NCBI GenBank assembly: GCA_030144725.1
Contig: JASKMD010000015.1
Span: forward strand, 690,481-754,480
DNA: 64,000 nt
Reading direction: 5' to 3'
Source: Haematococcus lacustris
Lineage: Eukaryota; Chlorophyta; Chlorophyceae; Chlamydomonadales; Haematococcaceae
The translations under genes and the position numbers were made by a program. Under the pieces are notes generated by a model. The model did not search any database. It was not told where the DNA came from and saw nothing but the letters and a program-made list of their open reading frames with translations. Positions 54,666-64,000 of the stretch are shown in pieces (the first letter of the stretch is position 1; each line of letters opens with the position of its first letter).

Positions 54666-57600
54666 CCGGTGCCACTGCTCAGGTCATCCTCCTTCAGCAG
54701 CAGCTCAGGCACAACAAAGTAGGGCACTCCAGCCAGCAGCAGGACTGCGGGCGCGGTCTGGTTGTTGGCTTGAGGAACACGCTGCAGCGTCAGGGAGTTG
54801 GTAAGGGGCCACCGGTTGGAGCCCACGAAGGCTGCGGACTTTGTAGAGGCGTTGCCGGTGTTTAGAGACGCCAGGGCACGGTCCACTTTCACCTGAGGGC
54901 AGGGGTGGCCATACACAGTGTAGCTGATGGTGATGGTGGGTGATGGGTAGCAGGTGACAGCCATGAGATGTGGAGTGCCAATGAGCTGTTAGCAAGAAGT
55001 GCCAAACATTGACATAAGGAGACACACAGCAGCCATTGCAACGCCATTGCCGCGCCATCGCCACACTGCCTGCTGCCACTAGTTGGTGATGAGTTCACAT
55101 AGGTGATGGTGGGTCTAGTACCGTCAGCCTGGTATGGCTACCTGGCCTATAGGGGACGGAAGGGCAGGGGGAAGGGCAGGTAGGAGAGGGGGTGAGGGCG
55201 GGGAGACGCATCACTGGCGGTGAGTGGCAGCAGAATAAGGCAGATGGGGGTAGTTAGCTGCAGGCAGTTGGACATGGTGGGTGAGCAGCACCAGGAGCTT
55301 TGCTAGGGCATGGCCATCAGGTGTGGCCTAACATTCCGCATGGGAAAGGCCAAGCCCGACAGCAGGCAAACAAGGGTGGCAGGAGGCTGGTGGAGCTTGG
55401 GGCGGGTTGCGGCACGGTTGCAGGCTAGCTGGCAGCTGGGTAGTGCAGCCACATCTGGTCCACGGGCCAGGACCAGGCTAACAAGCAGGGTGAGGCAGGC
55501 AAGTGGTCACATCAGCATCACGCCTGACCTGCAGGTTGCTGCCGCACACTCTCCAGCGGCCTTGGGACGAGACGTATGCACCAAGCTGGGGGTTGTATGA
55601 CCGGGCCACCAGTTTGCCATCGCTCTGTGGACAGCAGTAGGGGCGGGAGAGGTTACAATCTAACCCTCAATGTTCTATCAGATATTGTATAGTATATCTG
55701 CTATGTATTATATACTTAACATGTTTTCATGTTTTACGATCCATACTCAGTTCTCACGCAGGGACCTCTTGCGGCCCAGGCAATGTCTTACTCCCCTCCA
55801 CTGTCAAGGCTCTGGGAGGCAGCAGCTGGGGTGGGATGGGCAGCCGCAGGGTGTGTGGAGCTAGGGAGGCGATGGTGGAACGCTGGTGGGGAAAGTTGTG
55901 GTGGCAGGCAGGGTGCAGCAGGGTTGAGAGCAGCAGGAGCAGGGGCAGGGGCAGGGGCAGCGAGGGCAGCAGGCTGAGGCTGCAGGGGCAGGGGCTGGGG
56001 CTGCGGGTTTTGTCCCAAGCAAGTCACCTCGAGAGTGATTACTGCCTGTGCGGTGGCAGACGATGCCCGCGCTTCAGCCAGGCTGCTTATTGAGTTGTTG
56101 CTCGCGGCAGCTGACACCAGGCTGTGGCCAGCGAGCCACTGCATACAAACAGGCAGCACTCTCCCATCATATGACCCACGACGCAGCAAGCCAGGGTGGT
56201 GGACCAGGCAGCCATACCAGGCTGACGTTTTCAACAGTGTGAACCCACCATCATAACCATCACCATGTGTGGTGGGTCTACAACACCCCCCATCACCAAA
56301 CCAGCCGCATGTTTCCCCTACTATTATGGGCAAGGGCAGCCTTTGAGGCCGAGCATGCTGCCTACAGTCACTGGGACAGTGTGTTCAAGGTAGGCAAGCT
56401 CGCCAACCGGGGTTTTGTGTGAAACAGGCAAATCTTGACTGATGGGGTCGGTGTGTGTATGCAATACCTTGCACTTGAGCTGCAGCAGCCTCATGTCGCT
56501 GCTTGTAACACACCAAACCATCCTGGCCCAGCCTGGTGACTCACTGCAACCATGATGTGGTTCGTGGTCTGCTCCAGGCACACATCCTTCAGTGTCAATG
56601 CCTTAGTGGTGCACCAACAGCAACAGCAGCCATGCCCAGCCCCATGCCCTGTGCACCCCAGCCGCCCACTCACCGCCCTCCACGGCAGCGCACTCCTGCT
56701 GCTGCATGCCACAACACTCGTGTAGCCGGCTGCTGTCCGCATCAAGCGGTCCAAATCCGTCCCCAGTGGACAGCCACTCAGGCCCTGGATGTCCTCAGGG
56801 GCGGTGGCGGGCAAGAAGCTGGCCAGCATACCAGGCAGGATGCTGGCGTTGCCCAGGCTAGTGTAGGTATTCAGCCACACCATACCCTGTGACGTCACCA
56901 CCCCTGTGCTGTTGTCAAAGAAGCTGGTCACCTTTTCTTTTGTGCCATCCCTGAAGTCTGGCAGCTCTGATGCATCGCGCACAGCAACCAACCTCGCAGG
57001 GCAGCTGCTGCTGGGTGCAGCGATGATGGCTACGGGCCGGGGGAAGGGCTGGGTGAAACCAGATAGATATGGGTACTCGTCCATCCCAATGGAAACGCCC
57101 CACTTTTTCCAGTCCAGCTGCCTAGCCCAGTACACCCCCTCAGCGGCCATCGCAGTGGCATACAACGCGTTGTCAATTGGCGTGAAGGATGGGAAGCTGG
57201 ATGAAGGTGGAGAGGGGCTGGGGTTGGGACTGGGGCTGGGGCTAGGGTTGGGGTTGGTGGCCACTGTAACAACGCCCAGGGCTGCTGTGCTGGTGGCATT
57301 GGCAGCTGCCGCTGCTCTTGCAGCCACGTTCAGCATGGCTCCGTCATCCAGGCCCGCCGGCGTGGCGGACATGTTGGAGTTCAGCCCCCGGGTGCGGGCG
57401 GACGGCAACACCTCTTGCGCGACCAGCGCTGCGCTGGCCTGGACCGCTAAGGCAGCTGAGCCGCAGCTGGCGGCCGCGGCCATAGCTTGGGCCACGGAGG
57501 TGGCGTCGCGGCGAGTCACAAATGTTGCGTTGGTGCGACTTTGAATGCGCACAGGCTTGTCCTCAGGCGCGGCGGCTAGAGCGATGGCCAGGGCTTGCGA

Positions 57601-59859
57601 CATCGCGCTGACTGCCGCTTCCGCAGCCACCCACGCAGCATTCACAGCGTTTTGGAGGGAGCCACTGCCGGCTGCCTTGACGGCCGCTTGAGCTGCCGCG
57701 CCTGCCTCGGCTGCAGCCACAGCCACTTCTGGCAGTGCGCCAGCAGGACCCGTTGTGACGGGTGGTGGAAGAGCCGCAATGGCTGATGCTGCTGGCATGG
57801 AGTTGCTGAAGCTTTTGGCAAGGATGTTGGCCCTCATCGCGTGCACAGACGCCTGCGTACAGGGCGAGCACCTAGGGTCACACTGCCACTCAATGCTAGG
57901 CTGCCACTAACTGCTCTGCTTATCCCATCGCACCAGGCCGCTGTTTAGCATGCAGCATGTCACCCCTCCCCACCCCGACCCCGATACACGACAAACGACA
58001 CACGCATCAGTCCTCCACCTGTTGTGCGGCAGTGACAGTCACCAGGGTGTCCACGTTGGCTCCCAGGGCAGCGGCAGCGGCCAGCGCGTTGTTTGCTCCG
58101 GATGCCAACAGCTCCGCGGCGACCACCAGACTCTGACCAGCCAAGGACGAGGCGCGCAGCCCCGGCGCGCCCCCGCCACCGTCAAGCCCTCCCGGAATAA
58201 CGACCACCGTCTCAGCCAGCCCGGCGACCGCTGCCACCAACTCGCCCAAGGCCTCGAGCGTGGCATTGGCTGCTGTCGAAGCTGCCGCCAGGGCGGTTAC
58301 AGCGTGGTTAAGGCTCGGCACCACCGGACTAGGGTTCCTTCCCGCGACTTCGTTGCCGGTTGGTGTGCGTCCCGGCGCCCACAGCGTGTTCCATGCGCCC
58401 CTCACAGCCGTGTCAGCCGCCTTCCCGCTTGCATATGCTGTATTCCAGCTGTGCCATGCTAGGCTGCGCACCAGTGCAGCCCCTCCAACATCCACTGGTG
58501 TTGGGGCGCTGGTGCTGCTGGGGTTGTAATGGTTGAGGACCTCCAGGTTGGCCAGGGGCGAAGCAGCAGAGGTAGGCACCGAAACCTGCAAGAAGGCAGC
58601 CGGACCTGGGGTGAGAGGCGGGCCACCGGATTCCTATCCCTCACTGCCCAGCAGCCTGCCAGTGCAACAAGCCACCAGCTCATAGGGTGTGGTGCTGTTC
58701 ATATCTCACCCCCTCAGCCAGGTTGCCTTACTCTCTGAGACCCTGCTGCCTGGACACAGGTCCGTTGCAGCATCGTTACAGCTACACTGACCTTACCGCT
58801 GAAGCTGCTCATGAGCCCAGGCTCATCATACTGGTTGAAGTTCACAGACCCTCACTGGCAGCTACGGCTCTGCCTTGCTCCCTGGAACCAGGCTGACCAG
58901 AGCCCGAACATCTGCAGGGTCATTTCAGCTAGGCTGGGCACCTCACATCCCTACTGGCTCTGCTGCACAGCTCTGGCAAGCAACGGCCTAGCAGCAGCGA
59001 GCACAACAAGCGGCTGCGAGACCAGCCACCAAAGGTCCAGCAGCAGCAGCAGCAGCCTGCTGAGGCACAGTAGTGTGTGCCCCCCCCATCTGAGCTTACA
59101 ATGCGTGCATGTTTTGGCATGCCAACTCTACACGATAGCCCTAACGGGTCAGGCAATAATGTAGGTGGTAGGCGGCTCATGTGCCATGTGCACTGGGTTT
59201 ACTCCACACAGCCCAATAACACCATTTGAGTCGGGCCACTATTGCCCACTAGTATATTCCCGCTAGTGGCTGCTAGTGGCTACTACTGGTCCGGCTCAAA
59301 TGGAGGCCCTAGTGAGGGACAAGGGGGCTGTCAACACCATTCCACACCTGTGCATGCTGCTCCGCGGTAGTGAGACATATATGCTTTTGTATTCACTCAC
59401 TGTCAGTGGGGCATACACATACGTATCCCATTTTGCCAATCCAGGAAGGAAGGTAAGCAGCGTCTCGTTGGGGCCAACCACCATGGTCATCGTCACACGG
59501 ATGGCATAGGTCTGGTCAGTGGCATTGTCGGGGGCGGGAGCTCGGGCAGTCTGCGCAGGGACCGGACTAACCGTCAGTAACACAGGCAGGCCCCCCTCCG
59601 CTGCCTCCAAAATACATCGAATTAGGAGACGACACTGCGTGGACGCTGTTGATGATTTGCGCCCTTACCGTCAAGTGTCTTGCCGTAAAGCCGAGGGGTG
59701 GTTTGGGGCCAGCGCCAGTGCGTGCTGCATCTGCGCGAAGCAGCGTGGGGCTCGAGTATCGGCCTACACTGAGGGTCAGGAGCTGCCGAGGGTCGCTGGC
59801 TTACCCGCCCGGCCCACAGCGACCAAGGCTAGCGTAACCAGAAGTGCGGCAGTGATCAT
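54666..59859 (-). CDS. Secreted N-glycosylated protein of unknown function (8 exons seen, 3' end open)
   Basis: Exons: 59859-59805, 59600-59401, 58850-58797 (tentative), 58605-58019, 57852-56674, 56138-56028, 55624-55529, 54892-54666. All junctions match in phase except into the tentative exon 3, where an exon is probably missed. The start MITAALLVTLALVAVGRA is a clear signal peptide, so the product enters the secretory pathway. Many N-X-S/T sequons occur (NATD, NET, NATL, NATF, NMS, NST, NAS, NQT). Exon 5 has Ala-rich helices, a Ser-Pro run (PSPSPSPNPSPSPP) like those of volvocine hydroxyproline-rich wall proteins, then DIQGLSGCPLGTDLDRLM. Exon 7 reads SYNPQLGAYVSSQGRWRVC. I do not recognise the family; an extracellular-matrix or vacuolar role is inference. 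The terminal exon is not found: exon 8 ends at GG|GTGAG in phase 2. Confidence 0.65.
56335..56465 (+). pseudogene. Fanzor family A fragment (DGV region) in intron 5 of the secreted-protein gene
   Basis: The + strand encodes RAAFEAEHAAYSHWDSVFKV, GKLANRGFV, a stop, then LTDGVGVCMQY. This matches the 27-kb copy (HWARWFDTRKLGNKEF and TDGVSVCVHYT). Nothing else of the element is recognisable. Antisense to the host gene. Confidence 0.65.
59009..59330 (+). mobile_element. Fanzor family A 3' end in an intron of the secreted-protein gene
   Basis: Keeps only the last coding residues (NKRLRDQPPKVQ, then Gln repeats and PAEAQ, stop near 59073) and the conserved 3' noncoding module, ending GGGGGCTG at 59330. 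The last 181 bp equal 53376-53556 exactly. Antisense to the host gene. It lies in the one intron where the host's exon phases do not fit, so it may have displaced or obscured an exon. Confidence 0.8.
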
Positions 59860-60002
59860 ATTGTGCGGTACACACACGATGTCTTGCATTGAGAAGCGTT
59901 GCGCTAGTTACAGTGTTCAGTTGATTCCAAATGTCACTCTCGGTAAATGCCTGGCAGTTGCGGTTGGGCCAGAACCTGCAAAATTTTCAACCCTACCCAT
60001 GA

Positions 60003-60150
60003 CCAGCAGCCTGTCCACCAGCACACAGCAGCCTGTCCACCAGCACACAGCAGCAGCAATCAGCCTGTCCACCAGCACATAACCATGACAGGCACCCTAC
60101 CCATGACCAGCAGCCTGTCCACCGGCACACAGCAGCCTATCCACCAGCAC
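60003..60150 (+). repeat. Minisatellite with a CAGCAGCCTGTCCACCAGCA-like unit
   Basis: Five to six imperfect copies of a 20-25 bp unit, directly upstream of the Fanzor fragment at 60165. Confidence 0.85.
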
Positions 60151-60164
60151 CGTACGTGCGACGT

Positions 60165-60330
60165 CACCAACTACAGCGTCTCGCTGCGGCGGTACCGGCA
60201 GTACGCTGACATCGTGTTGGCAAAGTGGCCCGTCATGTGGGCCGAGCTGTCCAAACCGCGCTGGTTCAACGCCAAGTTCCCGCTGTACGGAGGCAAGCAG
60301 CGCACTGTGGCCAAGTTTCGGGCTGAGGAG
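60165..60330 (+). pseudogene. Fanzor family B-like exon fragment
   Basis: Encodes SLRRYRQYADIVLAKW, MWAELSKPRWFNAKFPLYGG and KQRTVAKFRAE. This is colinear with exon 2 of the 10-13 kb Fanzor (SLASYRRFADTVLETYDAMW, KRWANARFRLYCGKKRVVA). It corresponds to the segment between RuvC-I and RuvC-II. No other part is seen nearby, so it is an isolated relic from a related but distinct copy. Confidence 0.7.
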
Positions 60331-60524
60331 AGTACCCTGCCAGTATGTGTGCTATGTGTGCTCTAAATGCTTGTCTTTGCCATGGCTTTACCTTAGCTCA
60401 CAATGTGTTTCTCCTTGTGTGCCTTGGCTGCAGTCTGTCAAAAGGTGCCATGGTGTGCTGCAACTCGGCTGCCACAGGTCGCCCCCTAGCACTGGCCTAT
60501 GGTGGGTGGGACTAGGGAGCAGGT

Positions 60525-61491
60525 GGTCACCCCCGCCATTGGCTGCACCCCCATGGCTCAAGAGATACCTTTCTAACTCATTTCTGCACGGGCGAGGCCG
60601 CCGATTTGTGCGATGAGCTCGTGATGGCCCGAATAGAGTGCAGACAGCTCCAGCGGTTTGCCGGGTGGCTGGCCCCCAACACGCGACGTGTTCTGGAGCG
60701 CCGCAGACACAATTAACGACGGCTATATGCAGCCGGGACCCAGCGCGGCGTGAAAGGCGCATCCAAACTATATTTCAAATCAGCATGCAACATAGGTTTT
60801 CAACGCTTCTTCAACACGGGTTCAGTCCACATGTGACAGGAACTTCAAGGTCTTCTGATCATTGGTGCCAGTGGTTCCTTCACAGCCAAAAGCAGCTAGA
60901 ATCAGTCGAAAAGATGCAGAAACTGAGCCGTTAACTGTGATTACCGCCCACACATGAAACGGCCCACACATGAAGGCAACGCGTGTATGTCCTGATTACA
61001 CGTTAAAAGCCCACACAAGGAGCCGCACAGAACTGGCAGTCCATCTCTTGCCGTCCTGGTTGGACAGATAACCGGCCGGAAAATGTACCCATTTCATGGA
61101 AATCTGACATGGTCTTACGTGACACGCTGTTGTGTTGCAGGGACAGCCCATAAGCCATACCAGCACTATCAAGCAAATTATCAGCACTAGCACTAGCACT
61201 AGCACATGGCAGGGGGGTCCTGCGCCCGACAAGAAATACAAAAGTTTGAAAACCTGGGCCGCTGAGCGCGATAGCTATTCGCTGATCACAGCCCCACTAA
61301 GCAGGCCAGTCCCGGCACAACGCGACCAGAATTCACAACACCCTCGCCCGCCCCGGCAAAGGTGCACATCAGCCCGAGCAGCCCGCTAGCCTCGCGCTGG
61401 TGAGCTGCACCGCCCTGCGCAAGAATCGCTGAAAAACTCTTAAAGATTAGTCAGATAGTTATCAGGGGTGCAGCCAATGGCGGGGGTGACC
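60525..61491. mobile_element. Non-autonomous inverted-repeat DNA transposon, copy 2 (967 bp)
   Basis: Inverted ends of 27 bp, perfect, sharing GGTCACCCCCGCCATTGGC with the element at 3980-5480. AGGT flanks both sides (60521-60524 and 61492-61495), again a 4-bp target duplication. The interiors of the two copies differ, and no transposase is seen. Confidence 0.85.
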
Positions 61492-61539
61492 AGGTGCTTG
61501 CCGTGTTGCTAGTGCTAGCTGCATTCCAGTGCCGTAAGG

Positions 61540-61632
61540 GAGGTGCCCGTGCAGTCTGCGCAGGGACCGGACTAATCGTTAGTAACAAGTGCAGTCCGTG
61601 CAACACGGGCAGGCCCCCCTCCGCCTTAAGGG
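61540..61632 (-). pseudogene. Stray copy of exon 2 of the secreted-protein gene
   Basis: The minus strand encodes AEGGLPVL, a short insert, then LTISPVPAQTARAP, matching AEGGLPVLLTVSPVPAQTARAP at 59600-59535. No matching neighbours are visible, so it is probably a duplicated exon fragment. Confidence 0.6.
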
Positions 61633-61649
61633 AGGTGGGCCAGGCTGGG

Positions 61650-63830
61650 GCAAAGGCTGGGGTCATAGGACAGGCAAGGGTGGCAACCAGGCTGGCAAAC
61701 ATGTCGAGGGGGTAGGCGGCCGGTCATACACGGGCAGCCGGCCAAGGCGGGGTGCTTGCTTTGGCCAAAGCAGCAGCATGGGTGGCTGCATGAGCACGCA
61801 AGTTTGAATGCCTCGAGGCGAATGATGAGATTTGCCGCCATTGCCAACAACAGCGGGAGGACCACGACTTTATGAGCGAGGTTTAGTGCCCCATGTGACG
61901 TAGTCAGTTGATAAGGCCACTAGAACTTCTAGTAGAAGAAAGATAAGGGACAACGGCTTTTCCGGGCTCATTTCTGCACGGATCTACACGCAGATTGAAG
62001 CGTCGGATTGCGGCCGCGCTGAGTCGCACGCTGAGCTGGTCGGGCATGTTGCCGGGTATCCGACCCTACCGAGCCTGCGGACTTAATGTACGTTGACCCA
62101 GTACCACTGAGTCCCTGTATAACGCGATGGATAGTGCGCGATGTGCGAGGAGCCCGACCTCATGTCTAACATAATAACCAACATGCGTTGGCTCTGGGGC
62201 TCTGGAACTAGGCTCAGGGGCTCTGAAACTAGGAGGAGACCACAGTAGAAGTACAACAGTGGCAACTGCACCAAGTCCTTGTTGATTAGGCTCCAAGAGG
62301 TGGGCTAAACCTCCCCCATGCTGCCCCACTCTGTTGATGCCCGTCTGACAACCATGAAACTCAATGCAACTCACCAGCCCTGCGTCACTAGCTAGGGGAC
62401 TCCCCTGTGGACCCCCCGCCAAGTTTTCAACTATTGCTGAGTATTGCTAATAGGGGTTTTAAAAGATGGCGTGTGCACATGTCTGCAGCATGCCGACATC
62501 CAAATATCACCCCTACAAACGGCAGGTGGGCCAGGCTGCCCGCTGTGCGTGTAGTGAGGTCTACGCCAGCTGCCAGCACTGGCTGGGTGGAGATTCATGT
62601 GGAGGGGGAGGCTGTGTAAGATGATGTTGAGAAAACTGGGCTCCATGCGTAAAGTGTACCGCAGCGGAGAACTATGCATCCTGCGTTGTGGGTGTTGTAA
62701 AATGGCACTTGAAAGGCCCATTGCGCAGAACGTCACCGTTCGCGTGCCTGACAGACTGCCGGTCACCGTGGGTGCCAGCAGCTCGGGCGCGCAGGCGCAA
62801 GCGCGACGCAATGATGAGGCGTTCCGCGTTAAAATGACGACTCAACTCCGCAGGCACGCCGCAAAGTCAAATGTCCCTTACGCAGATAAGTCACCCGGTA
62901 AGATTTCCCACAATGCTGCGAAAAATAATCTAACATACGTCGGTATTTTGCCCAGCCTCCGAACCAGGACCCCCCGCTTCAGGACCTTACCCAATACGAC
63001 TAGATGGTCCGCGGGCGCAGCGCTGCGCCTTATCAACCCGAGCCGTGACCCTGTGACCTCTCACACACAACGCAGCACCTGAACGCCGAACGCAGACTGT
63101 GTGCCTCATGGTGTAGTGTCTTGCAGGTGAGGCGCCAGCCAGCAGCCACACAGCATTCGCGACCAGCCATAGCATACATGCGCCCCGGTCGAGCGAAAGG
63201 AGCAAAAGGAAAGGTGCGCTGTTGACGAGCTAGCGGAACAGCGAACAATCGATTGGTAAAGTCTGTGGCTGCTTGCAGGTGGACTTCCAATGGCTAGGAG
63301 GCTACGCAGCTAAAAGGTGCAGCTAGTGAGCGCAGCCACAAACAGCAAGGAGCTTAGAGCGGCAGAGCGGAGGACTATTGGAGGAGCCTGGAGCGCAGGA
63401 GCAGTTGTGAGCCAGGAGCCAAGAAGTGCAGCCAAGGAAAGCAGCTTGGCAGAGCAGCCAGGGACAGCCAGGAGCAGTCAGGAGCAGCCATGAACAGTTG
63501 TGAGCGGCAGCAATAAACGGCACCCATGAGCAGCGCCCTCCCCCCCTGCCATCCCCCCCTTCACCCCACACCCAACCCCCTCCCCCCCCTCACACACTCC
63601 AATTAGCAAGTGGTAAGTGGCATCTCTTGCAACTATGCAGCTCTATGTACCTAGTCTGACCGCTAGCATGCCCTTGTTTGCTGCAGATTCCAATGGTCAC
63701 ACCCCTTCCCTTTTCCCACTACCACCACTAGCACCTCCCCTTCCCTTCCCTTTTCCGACACGCCCACCCCCTCCCAATCCGCCGACAAACCCCTCACGCC
63801 CAACCCCATCCCCAACTCAACGGTACCCTC
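61650..63830. other. Region with no supported gene
   Basis: The longest frame (62597-63082, +, 161 codons) has no recognisable domain and no splice support. 61960-61975 repeats a short stretch (CTCATTTCTGCACGG) from inside the second inverted-repeat element. 63340-63500 is rich in imperfect AGGAGCAG repeats. 63560-63840 is strongly pyrimidine-rich. Confidence 0.5.
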
Positions 63831-63840
63831 CCTCCCCATC

Positions 63841-64000
63841 TCCCCTCCCCTCCCCTCCCCTCCCCTCCCCTCCCCTCCCCTCCCCTCCCCTCCCCTCCCC
63901 TCCCCTCCCCTCCCCTCCCCTCCCCTCCCCTCCCCTCCCCTCCCCTCCCCTCCCCTCCCCTCCCCTCCCCTCCCCTCCCCTCCCCTCCCCTCCCCTCCCC
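63841..64000 (+). repeat. TCCCC pentanucleotide array running off the window
   Basis: Thirty-two uninterrupted copies of TCCCC to the last base. The complementary strand (GGGGA) can form G-quadruplexes. The true length is unknown because the window ends in it. Confidence 0.97.

Noticed and set aside
62597..63082. 161-codon open frame on the + strand
   Set aside because: No recognisable motif or exon structure; overlapped by frames of similar length on the other strand.

Overview
This is a nuclear genome fragment of a green alga, most likely a chlorophycean of the Chlamydomonas/Volvox/Haematococcus group. Evidence: spliceosomal GT-AG introns whose phases join exactly, GC-rich sequence full of CAG/CTG and G-rich microsatellites, TGTAA-type candidate poly(A) signals, a plastid-envelope TOC64-like gene, a GOT1 gene and many Fanzor (eukaryotic TnpB-like) elements. 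The species cannot be fixed from the sequence alone.

Layout. (1) 1-3910 (+): 3' part of a TOC64/OEP64-like gene (amidase-like end plus TPR clamp), with a GGGGCT array in one intron. (2) 3980-5480: a 1.5-kb inverted-repeat element with a 4-bp target duplication just after the TOC64 stop. (3) 7.8-8.4 kb (+): C-terminal piece of a Fanzor. (4) 9713-9075 (-): a complete four-exon GOT1 gene. (5) 13064-10181 (-): a nearly intact five-exon Fanzor with all three RuvC residues but one in-frame TAG. (6) 14.4-52.2 kb (+): a 21-exon giant gene, in frame throughout by my splice model (about 7,700 aa), with coiled coil, two EF-hands and a PLAT domain, ending in a 19-kb exon that encodes more than 6,000 residues of E/A/P/T hexapeptide repeats. 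Its introns carry several Fanzor relics, all antisense to it, plus a 480-bp GTCAG/GTCTG array. (7) 59.86-54.67 kb (-): a secreted, N-glycosylated, Ser/Pro-containing protein of unknown function whose introns also hold antisense Fanzor pieces; its 3' part is partly duplicated at 53.3-54.0 kb. (8) 60.0-61.6 kb: a minisatellite, another Fanzor exon fragment, a second copy of the inverted-repeat element, and a stray exon copy. (9) The window ends in a TCCCC array.

The host genes look functionally unrelated (plastid import, Golgi traffic, a possible Ca2+/lipid-binding structural giant, a secreted protein). What unites the window is mobile DNA: one Fanzor lineage in at least ten states of decay, including two copies reduced to an identical 181-bp noncoding 3' end, and the small inverted-repeat family. 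The best candidates for something undescribed are the Fanzor lineage without the usual first zinc-knuckle cysteines and with a strongly conserved 3' noncoding module, and the giant repeat protein.
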